Source: CAIKNB01 sp964415965 (GTDB lineage Bacteria; Patescibacteriota; Patescibacteriia; 2-12-FULL-60-25). Taken from it: a stretch of 64,000 nt of DNA. Location: assembly GCA_964415965.1 (NCBI GenBank), contig CAYQCK010000001.1, positions 434,001 to 498,000 on the forward strand, written 5' to 3'. Shown piece by piece: positions 1-7,683 of the stretch. The number at the start of each line of letters is the position of its first letter. Within the stretch, counting starts at the first letter, position 1. Under the pieces are notes generated by a model that worked only from the letters and a program-made list of their open reading frames with translations, did no database searches and had not been told where the DNA came from. Position numbers and translations under genes: made by a program.

Positions 1-105
1 AAACAAGCGCTCGTCGAACAATGGCTGGAGGAGGTGCGGGGTGTGGAATATCGTCCACATCAGCACGGGCGCGGAATGGATTTCCGCAGGGCATCGTCAT
101 CCGGC

Positions 106-134
106 CTGCGCAGCGTATGGACATATTGTATATT
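106..134 (+). promoter_or_regulatory. Promoter of the methyltransferase-like gene
   Basis: CTGCGC (106-111), a 17-nt spacer and TATATT (129-134). The ATG at 144 follows the -10 by 9 nt, so the transcript is predicted to be leaderless. This favours 144 over the upstream ATGs at 21 and 117, which lie before the predicted start of transcription. Confidence 0.5.
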
Positions 135-143
135 GGTCCCAAT

Positions 144-2609
144 ATGACAATCCGCATGCCCGACAGCAGCCCGTTCCGACCCGCCGAACGGGGGGTGAAG
201 AGCCGTCCCGCTTCTAAAGAGGAGATCGGCCGCCAGCTTGATGAATTCACCTCCGCCAACGGCCTGAAATCCTTACGCGACCGTTTGCGCATCGGTCTGA
301 ACGAAGTCGCCGCCTTGGCGTATGAACAAACCCGCGAGAAGGTGCGGGATGTCTGCAGGAAGCTCGCCCAGACCGAAGAGGAAGCCGAGATGGTCTACCA
401 GAACCTGTTGGCCATGAGCGTCGATATCCAGCAGAACGGCCCATGGGAATACGCCAAAGAACTGGCCCGGGCCGACTCCCCGGAGATCAAGGCTTGGTAC
501 ATCCTCAATGGCGCCACCAGCATCGGCTACGAGCGCGAAATGGACCTGAACGACCGGGAATTCCAGGAACAGGCCCAACGCGTCCAGTCCAACCTGGAGC
601 GCGCCGCAGATGACCCCGAGGCATATTTCCGGGAGTCCAAAGAACACGCCTTGGACGTCGCGGCGGAGGCGGTCCAGTTCCTGAAACGCAAGGACGGAAA
701 GGGCCGGGATATCGAGGAACCCGAGGACAAGATGGTGCTGCGCGGCGAAGGCTTGGGCACCTTTTTGCCCATGGCTTTGATGGGCCGCGAAGTCGGCGTC
801 GCCCAGGATGCCGAAGGTTGGGTGTATGTCGGTGCGCGCGGCCTCATCAGCGACCGTCTGATCGAGAGCTGCGGGTTGACCCGTAAGGTGGTCAAGGACC
901 CCCGCGACCCCAAGCGCCAAGTGACGCTTTTCGTGAATCCCCAAGGCCAGGAGGTCGTGAAAAAAGTCCATCGCGGACTGTTGGTCATCCTGTCCCGCAA
1001 CCTCGAGCTGGCCCGCTCCATCGCCTCAGCTTTCCAGGATGAACGCGAGGCCATTGAAGTCGCCGATTCGGCCACGAAACACACGCGGGTCATCCAGACC
1101 ACCGAAAAAGCCTTCATCCAGGACGAAAAAGCCGACCGTGAACACTGGGAGCGCAAGCGCTTCCTGCGTGTCCCCATGGTCAAGGGGTTGGATCAGGAGG
1201 CTGCAGCCACGACCGCGCTCTCCAGTCCGCGGGAAGAGTTCTACGAGAAGATGCTCCAGGTCCGTTCCATGTACGTTTATTTGGATGCCATGGAAAAACT
1301 GCGCCGGGAACGAGCCCAGGAGGGCAAGGCCGTCACGGAACATGACCGTGAAGTCACCTCCGAGGAAGTTTGGCGTAAGATGAAACAGAAGGTCGAGGAA
1401 CTGCGCTACGTAAACGGCATCGTGGACGAGATGCTGCCCAAGATGCCGGAGGGCATCCATGCGGTCATCGACATGGCCGGCGGCGCCGGTGATTTGGGTT
1501 TGGCCGTCAGCTCGCAGCTTTTGGCCCGCGGCAAGGAAATCAAGGATGTCGAGATCGTGGATCCCCAGGAAGGCGTGGATGACTTTATGCACACCATAAT
1601 TGATCATTTGCCCTTCCGCCACGAACTCGAGAAAGTCGCCCATCACAACACCGGATATCTCCAGGACGCGCATATCCGGCCGGACGCGATTGTCGTCGCC
1701 AAGCATGCCTGCGGCACCTTGACCGACGACATCATTCGGCAATGGATAGATTCGGAAAGCCCGATGCTCATCGCCATGACCTGCTGCCAGGACAAAGCAA
1801 AACACCAACCGGCGAGCTATGGCATGAGCCAAGGGCACTGGCACGATACTTGCGTGGCGTCGGCTTTGACCAATACTGAAGTCCCGGAACAGCCGGGCAA
1901 GGCCCGCGATATCGCCATCCGCAAGCTGGAGGAGGGCCAGAAGGCGATGTTCGAGCTTGATATGGCGCGCGTCGAGTACCTTCGTCGCCACGGCTTCAAG
2001 GCCGAGCTTCGCCTGAATCCGGAATTCCCCAAAGGCGACGTCATCATCGCGCGGCGGTTGCCGAAGAATTTCATGGGTAAGCTCGAGGAGCTCCTTGCGC
2101 TTGAGCGTGATGAGCCGGGGAAATTCGATGCCATCACGATGCAGCTGGACAAGATGGCGCGCGGCGGGGATTACCGGGGCAAACGCGCGACTGATTTCGG
2201 CGAGGGTTGGATCGATGACGATTTCATGGAGCTGATCGAGCGTCTCCGTCCGGATCTCGAGGAACGGCGCAAGGAAGCCGCCAAGAAACTCGCCCGCCAA
2301 GCGACCGAAAATTATCTGGCGAAAGTCGAAGCGAAAAAACGGGATGAGCTGGAAGCGCGGCAAAAAGCCGAGAAAAAAGCCCTCAAGGAAAAGTTGGAGG
2401 CTGTCCTGAAGCTGGTGTTCGCCGATGCCGGAGGCAGGCAGAACACCTACATCACCCAGCGCGCCAAACAGACCGGCCGGCCCATCCCCAAGGAGCGGGT
2501 GGGCGCGGTGATGGGCATGATCAACACCCTCATCCAAGAATCTTTGGACGAGGAGCCGTCTGCCATCCGGGCGAATATCGACTCGAAATTGGAGGAAATG
2601 GGGTTCTGA
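144..2609 (+). CDS. Large SAM-dependent methyltransferase-like protein, substrate unknown
   Basis: About 821 residues. A class I methyltransferase core lies near residues 440-560. It shows an acidic strand and glycine loop (IDMAGGAGDLG, about residue 440), a KHACGTLTD segment near 518 and an MTCCQ segment near 545. This order resembles the Methyltransf_32 (METTL25/RRNAD1-like) group, so methyl transfer from SAM is plausible, but the substrate cannot be read. The N-terminal half shows no domain I recognise. The C-terminus (about 700-765) is a highly charged coiled coil rich in Glu, Lys and Arg. No signal peptide or membrane segment is seen, so it is probably cytoplasmic. It stands alone: the next gene starts 140 nt downstream with its own promoter. 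The start at 144 fits a leaderless transcript; ATG 156 is also possible. The methyltransferase fold is fairly sure, the role is not. Confidence 0.7.
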   Translation: MTIRMPDSSPFRPAERGVKSRPASKEEIGRQLDEFTSANGLKSLRDRLRIGLNEVAALAYEQTREKVRDVCRKLAQTEEEAEMVYQNLLAMSVDIQQNGPWEYAKELARADSPEIKAWYILNGATSIGYEREMDLNDREFQEQAQRVQSNLERAADDPEAYFRESKEHALDVAAEAVQFLKRKDGKGRDIEEPEDKMVLRGEGLGTFLPMALMGREVGVAQDAEGWVYVGARGLISDRLIESCGLTRKVVKDPRDPKRQVTLFVNPQGQEVVKKVHRGLLVILSRNLELARSIASAFQDEREAIEVADSATKHTRVIQTTEKAFIQDEKADREHWERKRFLRVPMVKGLDQEAAATTALSSPREEFYEKMLQVRSMYVYLDAMEKLRRERAQEGKAVTEHDREVTSEEVWRKMKQKVEELRYVNGIVDEMLPKMPEGIHAVIDMAGGAGDLGLAVSSQLLARGKEIKDVEIVDPQEGVDDFMHTIIDHLPFRHELEKVAHHNTGYLQDAHIRPDAIVVAKHACGTLTDDIIRQWIDSESPMLIAMTCCQDKAKHQPASYGMSQGHWHDTCVASALTNTEVPEQPGKARDIAIRKLEEGQKAMFELDMARVEYLRRHGFKAELRLNPEFPKGDVIIARRLPKNFMGKLEELLALERDEPGKFDAITMQLDKMARGGDYRGKRATDFGEGWIDDDFMELIERLRPDLEERRKEAAKKLARQATENYLAKVEAKKRDELEARQKAEKKALKEKLEAVLKLVFADAGGRQNTYITQRAKQTGRPIPKERVGAVMGMINTLIQESLDEEPSAIRANIDSKLEEMGF

Positions 2610-2624
2610 GGGCGTACAAGAGAT

Positions 2625-2692
2625 CCCGGCTCGCTGGCCGTGATGTCATATATGGTTGACACCCCGGGCGAGGCAGCGCCGAGACCCGGGGT
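2625..2692. repeat. Intergenic hairpin and decayed copy of a dispersed repeat
   Basis: CCCGGCTCGCTGGCCG at 2625-2640 is identical to 35723-35738 in the structured island before the uvrD-like gene. It is followed by an inverted repeat, ACCCCGGG (2661-2668) with CCCGGGGT (2685-2692). There is no U-run on either strand, so a classical terminator is unlikely. Confidence 0.5.
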
Positions 2693-2712
2693 CTATGGCC
2701 CGTCTTCGAGAC

Positions 2713-2739
2713 GTGACCTTTTCGGATATTACCTATACA
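2713..2739 (+). promoter_or_regulatory. Probable promoter of the DEAD-box helicase gene
   Basis: TATACA (2734-2739) lies 10 nt before ATG 2750. The nearest -35 match is GTGACC (2713-2718) with a short 15-nt spacer. The -10 is good and the -35 weak. Confidence 0.35.
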
Positions 2740-2749
2740 CTGGCGCCAT

Positions 2750-3976
2750 ATGACCCAAACCACCCAGTTGCCGCCAGGCTTCTACGGGCTCGGTATCGCG
2801 CCGAAACTGTTGGAGATACTCTGGAAGCTCAAGTTCAAGACCCCGACCCCCATCCAGCAGAAATCCATCCCGGTCGCCATCGAGGGCAAGGATATCATCG
2901 GCGTCGCCCAAACCGGGACCGGCAAGACCCTGGCTTTCGGCATCCCGCTCATCCAGCGCCTGGCCCAGGCCAAAGGCCGAGGGCTGGTCATCCTGCCGAC
3001 CCGCGAGCTGGCTCTCCAGGCCGACGAGGTTTTCCAGCAGGTCGGCAAAGGCATCGGCTTGCGGACCGCCGTGCTCATCGGCGGCGCCTCGATGAACCTG
3101 CAGAAGCAGGCCATCGCCAAGAATCCGCACGTCATCATCGCCACGCCGGGACGCCTCATCGACCATCTTGACCAGCGCACGGTCAGCCTGGCCGACGTGC
3201 GCGTGCTGGTGCTGGACGAGGCTGACCGCATGCTCGACATGGGTTTCGCCCCGCAGATCAACAAGATCCTGCGCGAGGTGCCGAAAGAACGGCAGACTAT
3301 GCTGTTTTCGGCCACCATGCCGGCGGAGATCCTCAAGCTCGCCGGGACCTACATGAAGTTGCCGGTCCAGATCGAGATCGCCCGGCCGGGGACGACCGCC
3401 GAAAAGGTCGCGCAGGAGCTGTATGTCGTCCAGAAGGACGACAAGCTGCGGTTGCTCGAACGCCTGCTGCAGGAGAACCGGGGTTCGGTGCTGGTCTTTA
3501 CCCGCACCAAGTTCGGGGCCAAGAAGGTCGCGCGCGCCGTGCGCGGTTGGGGCCATCCCTCGGCCGAGATCCATTCCAACCGTTCATTGGCCCAACGGCG
3601 CGACGCGTTGGACGGCTTCAAGACCGGCAAATACCGCGTCCTGGTCGCGACCGATATCGCGGCGCGCGGCATCGACGTCAAGAATATCGAACTGGTCGTC
3701 AATTTCGACCTGCCGAGCCAGGCCGAGGATTACGTCCATCGCATCGGCCGCACAGGCCGGGCAGGGGAGACGGGCAAGGCCATCTCGATCGCCACGCCGG
3801 ACCAGAGGAAGGAAGTCCAGGAAATCGAGCGGCTGACCCGCGTCTATCTGCCGCTGGCCAAGCTCCCCGGCCTGACCGTCGATAAGACGGTCTCGTCGAC
3901 GGCTTCGCTGCCGCCCGACAAAAAAGCCGCCGCTCCCGGCTTCCGCGGCCGCCGCCATTTCGGCCGTCGGAGATGA
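2750..3976 (+). CDS. rhlE: DEAD-box ATP-dependent RNA helicase, RhlE-like
   Basis: 408 residues with both RecA-like domains of an RNA helicase. Visible motifs are the Q motif (TPTPIQQKSIP), Walker A AQTGTGKT near residue 58, PTRELA, TPGR, the DEAD box in LVLDEADRMLDMGF near 155, SAT near 185, and HRIGRTGR near 330. It unwinds short RNA duplexes using ATP, in ribosome assembly or RNA turnover. The C-terminal tail is short and basic (KKAAAPGFRGRRHFGRRR), typical of an RNA-binding extension. There is no clear Shine-Dalgarno and the -10 lies 10 nt before the ATG, so the message is likely leaderless. It ends just before a bidirectional terminator shared with the convergent gene. The family assignment is firm; RhlE rather than CshA or DeaD rests on length and overall look. 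Confidence 0.93.
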   Translation: MTQTTQLPPGFYGLGIAPKLLEILWKLKFKTPTPIQQKSIPVAIEGKDIIGVAQTGTGKTLAFGIPLIQRLAQAKGRGLVILPTRELALQADEVFQQVGKGIGLRTAVLIGGASMNLQKQAIAKNPHVIIATPGRLIDHLDQRTVSLADVRVLVLDEADRMLDMGFAPQINKILREVPKERQTMLFSATMPAEILKLAGTYMKLPVQIEIARPGTTAEKVAQELYVVQKDDKLRLLERLLQENRGSVLVFTRTKFGAKKVARAVRGWGHPSAEIHSNRSLAQRRDALDGFKTGKYRVLVATDIAARGIDVKNIELVVNFDLPSQAEDYVHRIGRTGRAGETGKAISIATPDQRKEVQEIERLTRVYLPLAKLPGLTVDKTVSSTASLPPDKKAAAPGFRGRRHFGRRR

Positions 3977-3994
3977 TTTATCCAGAACCAACCG

Positions 3995-4022
3995 AAACCC
4001 CGGGCGTTGACCCGGGGTTTTT
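3995..4022. terminator. Bidirectional rho-independent terminator
   Basis: AAACCCCGGG (3995-4004) pairs with CCCGGGGTTT (4011-4020), giving a 10-bp stem with a 6-nt loop and U-runs on both strands. It serves the helicase gene and the convergent FecR-like gene ending at 4025. Confidence 0.9.
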
Positions 4023-4024
4023 CG

Positions 4025-5347
4025 TCAGCGGACCGATTCCACGACCGCCTGCATTTCCTGCCTGCCGATTTCCGGCGCGACCTCCTTGGCCGCCGGCGGC
4101 TTGATGTTGACGCTTGTGCCGTATCTCAGATTGCACGTTTCGACCAAGGTGAAGAGGACTTTGCCGCTGTAGACCTTGATGCTGTTGTCGTACTTGATCC
4201 AGGGTTGTCCACCGGTCTCGGCCAGGAAAATCCGCGACTTGGCCAACTCCTGCGTCGGCGGCATGTTTTGCGAAATCGAGTTCTTGATCAGGGCATCGCT
4301 GGCCTCGGGCGAAAGGCTGCCCTCGAAGACCGCAAATCTGTTTTGGCCCCGCTCCATCCACTCCGCGAATTTGAACGACGGCTTGTCAAAGTCGTAGGCC
4401 ATGTCCTTTTCGCGGGCCAACTTGAACATGTAGTTGTTGAATTCCTTGTCCGGGAATTTGCTCCAGGTCCCGGTCGCCGCGGCCGGATAGTACAGCCAAG
4501 AACCGTCGAAATAGAGTTTGCCCCCGAATTTCTGGAGTTCCGTGGTTTTTTCTTTGGCTGTGGACAGCAGGGATTGTGCCAGCTGGTAGCTGTCGACGGT
4601 CTTGACCTTGAACGCCTCAAGTCCCCGGTTGAACCCTTCCAGCGCAGCCGCTTCCTCCGGGGTCAGCTGTTGGGTCGGCATGGCCGAAATGGTCGTGACC
4701 GTGCAGTCGCGCTCGTAGCGCGTGGCCGCCTTGGCCAGCACCCAGGATTCCTCCAGCAGGTCGGACGAAGCCGGGATGTCCGCATACCAACGGTCGTAGC
4801 CCGTGGCGGCTGTCGGTTTGGCGGTCCGGCCGATGCCGGAGGTCGCCTTGAAGCCGGCTTTGACCGTGACCGGGTAAGCACCGTTCGCCCGGGAAAGCAC
4901 GACCGATCCGCTCAAGACCTCGACCCGCATCACGCCGTCGGCCGCGACTTGCAGGTTGAAGATTGCGCCCGTGGTCGTCAGCCGGGCTTTTTGGCTGATG
5001 AGTCTGAAGCGCTTGGGCGCAGTGTCGCGCAGGGCGAAATGATATTTCCCGACCGTGGCCTTCCAGTACCCCGTCCTCAAGAATTCGAGGCTCGAGCTCG
5101 TGGTCATGACGATGCTGCCAAGGGGCGACAGGATGCTGGTCGGCCGGTCCGCGGCCTGCGCCGCCAGCTTTTGACCGGTTTTTATGGCATCGACTTTGAG
5201 GTATTGGACCAACGGGGCGCTCGGCTCCGCGATGGCCGGTGTGGAGGTCGTCTGGGCCAGGGGAGCGTCTGCGGCCAGGACCGAAGCCGGGAGCAGTCCG
5301 GCCGTCAGGCAGGTCGAACAAGCCAGGAGAAATAGGCGTTTCATCAT
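4025..5347 (-). CDS. Secreted FecR-domain-like protein
   Basis: About 440 residues. The N-terminus is a signal peptide (MMKRLFLLACSTCLTAG then VLA|ADAP), so the protein is exported. Residues of roughly 60-165 look like a FecR domain: SPLGSIVMTTSSSLEFLRTG, then GAIFNLQV and VEVLSGSVVL followed by VKAGF. FecR domains in iron signalling are periplasmic sensors. In Gram-positive-like or CPR cells they occur in surface proteins without a sigma partner, and none is present here. The rest has no recognised domain. It diverges from the zincin gene at 5415, and the two promoters overlap at their -35 elements. ATG 5347 and 5344 are adjacent; either may start it. Function is not known. Confidence 0.65.
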   Translation of the reverse strand: MMKRLFLLACSTCLTAGLLPASVLAADAPLAQTTSTPAIAEPSAPLVQYLKVDAIKTGQKLAAQAADRPTSILSPLGSIVMTTSSSLEFLRTGYWKATVGKYHFALRDTAPKRFRLISQKARLTTTGAIFNLQVAADGVMRVEVLSGSVVLSRANGAYPVTVKAGFKATSGIGRTAKPTAATGYDRWYADIPASSDLLEESWVLAKAATRYERDCTVTTISAMPTQQLTPEEAAALEGFNRGLEAFKVKTVDSYQLAQSLLSTAKEKTTELQKFGGKLYFDGSWLYYPAAATGTWSKFPDKEFNNYMFKLAREKDMAYDFDKPSFKFAEWMERGQNRFAVFEGSLSPEASDALIKNSISQNMPPTQELAKSRIFLAETGGQPWIKYDNSIKVYSGKVLFTLVETCNLRYGTSVNIKPPAAKEVAPEIGRQEMQAVVESVR

Positions 5348-5355
5348 ATCTGGCG

Positions 5356-5384
5356 ATGATAACACGCTGGCCGGTTTGCTTGAA
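5356..5384 (-). promoter_or_regulatory. Promoter of the FecR-like gene
   Basis: On the minus strand, TTCAAG (5384-5379), a 17-nt spacer and TATCAT (5361-5356), 8 nt before the start. Its -35 overlaps that of the divergent promoter, so the two could compete. Confidence 0.4.
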
Positions 5385-5408
5385 AGCGAGGGGTTGCGGG
5401 CTTATCAT
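5380..5408 (+). promoter_or_regulatory. Promoter of the zincin gene
   Basis: TTGAAA (5380-5385), a 17-nt spacer and TATCAT (5403-5408). ATG 5415 is 6 nt downstream, so transcription probably starts at the A of the start codon. Confidence 0.6.
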
Positions 5409-5414
5409 GCCGTC

Positions 5415-5798
5415 ATGACACCCGGAGAATTCGAAGCCATAGTCGCTTCCACGCTCGACGAGATCGAGGACGCTTTTCCGGATTCTTTGGCCAATGTCGC
5501 GGTCTGTGTCGAGGAGCGTTGCGGCCGCGTGGCCAAGGATGCGGTGAAATTGCGGCATGGCGACACGCTGATGGGCCTGTATGAAGGCATCCCTTACACC
5601 GAGAGGTCCTTCAACGAAATTTGGATGATGCCCGACAAAATCACGCTCTTCATCCAACCGATCCTGGCGGAAGCCCGGTTCCTGGACAGGGCGCCGGCCG
5701 AAGTCATACGCGAGGTCGTCTGGCACGAGGTCGGCCATCTGTTGGGGTTGGACGAGAAACGCGCCCGCGCCGCCGAACGGCGGAGGCGGGAAGCTTGA
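5415..5798 (+). CDS. Metallopeptidase family protein (zincin, DUF1025-like)
   Basis: 127 residues, a normal length for the small PF06262-type zincins. The zinc-binding signature HEVGHLLGLDE is near the C-terminus (about residues 104-114), with the two histidines, the catalytic glutamate and the third acidic ligand in place. The protein is cytoplasmic with no signal peptide. The biological substrate of the family is not established. The start at 5415 is chosen because the -10 ends at 5408; an in-frame upstream extension would precede the promoter. It is followed after one base by the GIY-YIG gene and probably shares its transcript. A charged tail (RARAAERRRREA) ends it. Confidence 0.85.
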   Translation: MTPGEFEAIVASTLDEIEDAFPDSLANVAVCVEERCGRVAKDAVKLRHGDTLMGLYEGIPYTERSFNEIWMMPDKITLFIQPILAEARFLDRAPAEVIREVVWHEVGHLLGLDEKRARAAERRRREA

Positions 5799-5799
5799 T

Positions 5800-6060
5800 A
5801 TGCCTCGCTGGCACGTCTATCTAGTCCGCTGCCGCGACGGTTCGCTCTACGCCGGCATCACGACCGACTTGGCCCGGCGTCTCATCGAACACAATTCTGG
5901 TTCAGGCGCAAAATACACCCGTTCGCGGCGGCCGGTCGAACTGGTGTGGGCTGAAGCGAAACGCAACGAGTCTTACGCCCGGAAAAGGGAAGCGGAGATA
6001 AAGAAGATGTCGCGAGCGGAAAAAATCTCGCTCTTGGATAAAAAGCGCCCCGTCGGTTGA
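5800..6060 (+). CDS. Small GIY-YIG nuclease family protein (UPF0213-like)
   Basis: 86 residues, the full length of the single-domain GIY-YIG proteins. The motif begins VYLVRCRDGSLYAGIT with the paired tyrosines, followed by R27/R28 and the conserved glutamate of the RKREAEIKK segment. The fold is that of a nuclease using one metal ion; the role of stand-alone UPF0213 proteins is unclear, though DNA repair is often proposed. It starts one base after the zincin stop codon, so the two are co-transcribed. Its stop codon lies inside the stem of the terminator below. Confidence 0.88.
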   Translation: MPRWHVYLVRCRDGSLYAGITTDLARRLIEHNSGSGAKYTRSRRPVELVWAEAKRNESYARKREAEIKKMSRAEKISLLDKKRPVG

Positions 6061-6066
6061 CGGGGC
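6041..6066 (-). terminator. Terminator of the 6073-6648 gene, overlapping the end of the GIY-YIG gene
   Basis: GCCCCGTC (6047-6054) and GACGGGGC (6059-6066) form an 8-bp stem. On the minus strand it is followed by a U-rich run (complement of aaaa at 6041-6044). It lacks a U-run on the plus strand. Confidence 0.75.
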
Positions 6067-6072
6067 TTCGCT

Positions 6073-6648
6073 TCATGGTCGGATAGGTTCGCCGGGATGG
6101 TCCCAGCCGAAGAAGGCTTGGTGCGACCGTTCCGAGATGTCGCGCGCGCCGTTCAAAGGGACTAGCCGACCTACGTCCTTGCCGGGGTAGATGGTGTGGA
6201 AGCTGACGCGCCACACGTGGTCGTCACGCCTGAAGCACATGGCGAAGGTGATGGTCTTGGTCAGCGGGGCGTCGATCGTCCGGTCTTTGACGCGCCAGGC
6301 CGTGACTCGGCTGTTCAACCCGAAGGGTTCGAGTTCGTGCGGCTGGAAGAGCGACAGGTCGGCGGTCGAACTCCAGCCGACATACATCGGCAACTCTATA
6401 CTGGAACGCAAGTTGAACTTGTCTTTGCCCGGGCGTTCGAGGATGGCCTTGTAGACCGTCTTCGTCAGCCTGACGCTGACTTCCATGTCCAGGATGAAGT
6501 CCCGGTAGCGGTCGTAACGCGAGAAGTTGCCGGCCAGCGCCTTGTCGCGGCCACGGAAACAGGTCGTGGCCAAACGGTCCGCCACTTCTTGCGGGATAGC
6601 CAGGAAGACGGGCGTACCTTCGGGCATCCGCACCAGGGGCGTGCTCAT
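6073..6648 (-). CDS. Uncharacterised protein of the accessory cluster
   Basis: 191 residues with no domain I recognise. It is soluble, has no signal peptide or membrane span, and is rich in aromatic and basic residues. A central part reads like a beta-rich fold (FILDMEVSVRLTKTVYKAIL, later WRVSFHTIYPGKDVGRLVPL). The start at 6648 is set by a clear Shine-Dalgarno (AGGAGG five bases before ATG); ATG 6723 would lie upstream of the transcription start. It has its own strong promoter and diverges from the gene at 6813. Its 5' leader carries the CAGnCCTTTTC element shared with other genes of the cluster, which suggests common control. Confidence 0.6.
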   Translation of the reverse strand: MSTPLVRMPEGTPVFLAIPQEVADRLATTCFRGRDKALAGNFSRYDRYRDFILDMEVSVRLTKTVYKAILERPGKDKFNLRSSIELPMYVGWSSTADLSLFQPHELEPFGLNSRVTAWRVKDRTIDAPLTKTITFAMCFRRDDHVWRVSFHTIYPGKDVGRLVPLNGARDISERSHQAFFGWDHPGEPIRP

Positions 6649-6694
6649 TGCTGCCTCCTCAGTCCGCATCGCATGGGAAAAGGGCTGATGACCG

Positions 6695-6723
6695 AAATTA
6701 CTCGGTTTTTGGCCGTTTGTCAA
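6695..6723 (-). promoter_or_regulatory. Promoter of the 6073-6648 gene
   Basis: Minus strand TTGACA (6723-6718), a 17-nt spacer and TAATTT (6700-6695). The leader of about 40 nt contains CATCAGCCCTTTTC and then the AGGAGG site. Confidence 0.75.
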
Positions 6724-6748
6724 TCCCGAGGCGCGATGGGGCAGCCTC

Positions 6749-6777
6749 TTGACGGTGGCGGCTTTTTTTGGTAAGTA
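6749..6777 (+). promoter_or_regulatory. Promoter of the 6813-7589 gene
   Basis: TTGACG (6749-6754), a 17-nt spacer and TAAGTA (6772-6777). The leader contains CAGTCCTTTTCACC and then AAGGAAGG six bases before ATG 6813. The in-frame ATG at 6768 lies inside the promoter and is rejected. Confidence 0.75.
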
Positions 6778-6812
6778 GTTCAGTCCTTTTCACCAAGCAA
6801 GGAAGGTCCGAA

Positions 6813-7589
6813 ATGGAAACATCCAAGCCCGTCAGCCAACCTGTCCGCTTCATGAATCCGCGGGTATTCGAGGCCTTCGGGCCCATCGACCATACCCATG
6901 CCGTGGCCGCGAGTCCGTTCAGGAACGTGGAATATACGGACTACGCCGGTCTGCTCCACCGTTTGGAATCCCCGGAGTTCCTGCAGTTCCTCATCGACGC
7001 CCGGCGCCTGGCGCGCGGCCTGGGCGTCTTCTCGGCTTACCAGGTTCCGCAGATCGGTCTGTGGTTCAACCCCGAGGTGGGCCGGGTGGTGTTCGAACCC
7101 TCTCTCATGGTCATGGCCGCCGCTTCCGAAGCCATGGTCCTACGGCTGGCCGCGGCGTTAGGCCAGAGCTACGATCAGCAGGCCGTCTACCTGGTGCATC
7201 CGCACCCGGTCGGCCGGGGGAGCGAATACCGCATTACCTTCGCCACGCGCCGCGCGGCCTTCGACGCCGCGGCCCAGCTCCCGAGGTACGGCATCGAGGG
7301 GGCTTCCATCAGCCGGCGCGACATAAGCATCGGCGACAAGGACGAGCGCATGAAACGCCCGGTCTCCGCGTTCTTCAAGGCAGCGCGTGGCCGCGGGGCG
7401 GTCGCCCTACGCCGCGTCCGCGCTGACATCCGCTTGCTGTGGCAGGCGGATTACGGAAGGGTTTTGGGCGAAGAAGGTCAGGACAGCCGAATCGGCGAAC
7501 TCTCTGACGAGGCCAAGTTCTATGCGGTCCGCGTGTTCTTACGTCCTGAACGGATGAAGGTCCGCGGGCATGTCGTCCGTCTGAACTGA
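6813..7589 (+). CDS. Uncharacterised protein of the accessory cluster
   Basis: 258 residues, soluble, no recognised domain. Stretches such as PEFLQFLIDARRLARGLGVF and AASEAMVLRLAAALGQSYDQ look helical; the middle (QQAVYLVHPHPVGRGSEYRI) looks like alternating strands. It begins METSKPVSQPVRFMNPRVFE, a flexible N-terminus. The start at 6813 is fixed by AAGGAAGG and by the promoter position. It diverges from the 6073-6648 gene and is followed by a perfect terminator, so it is monocistronic. Its leader shares the CAGnCCTTTTCACC element with the kinase and VWA genes, the only clue linking it to them. Confidence 0.6.
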   Translation: METSKPVSQPVRFMNPRVFEAFGPIDHTHAVAASPFRNVEYTDYAGLLHRLESPEFLQFLIDARRLARGLGVFSAYQVPQIGLWFNPEVGRVVFEPSLMVMAAASEAMVLRLAAALGQSYDQQAVYLVHPHPVGRGSEYRITFATRRAAFDAAAQLPRYGIEGASISRRDISIGDKDERMKRPVSAFFKAARGRGAVALRRVRADIRLLWQADYGRVLGEEGQDSRIGELSDEAKFYAVRVFLRPERMKVRGHVVRLN

Positions 7590-7608
7590 GCCGTTGGCTG
7601 CCTCCTGC

Positions 7609-7638
7609 GGCCCCGTGAACCTACGGGGCCGTTTTTTT
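7609..7638 (+). terminator. Terminator of the 6813-7589 gene
   Basis: GGCCCCGT (7609-7616) pairs with ACGGGGCC (7623-7630), followed by a run of seven T. Confidence 0.92.
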
Positions 7639-7644
7639 ATATCG

Positions 7645-7673
7645 AAAAACCCCGGCGCAGTCGCGCGCCGGGG
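7645..7673 (-). terminator. Terminator of the kinase-nucleotidylyltransferase gene
   Basis: CCCCGGCGC (7650-7658) pairs with GCGCCGGGG (7665-7673). On the minus strand it ends in five U (complement of 7645-7649). Confidence 0.9.
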
Positions 7674-7683
7674 CGTGTCGAAG

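Noticed and set aside
1..147. An open frame from base 1 to a stop at 145-147, overlapping the start at 144
   Set aside because: The last 20 codons look non-coding and the frame runs through the promoter of the next gene. It may still be the end of an upstream gene; I cannot tell from 147 bases.
1026..2537. Long antisense open frame (503 codons) inside the methyltransferase-like gene
   Set aside because: It is a shadow of a GC-rich gene; its codons show no independent signature and there is no start signal.
4007..5335. Long plus-strand open frame opposite the FecR-like gene
   Set aside because: The minus frame has a signal peptide and domain pattern; the plus frame has none.
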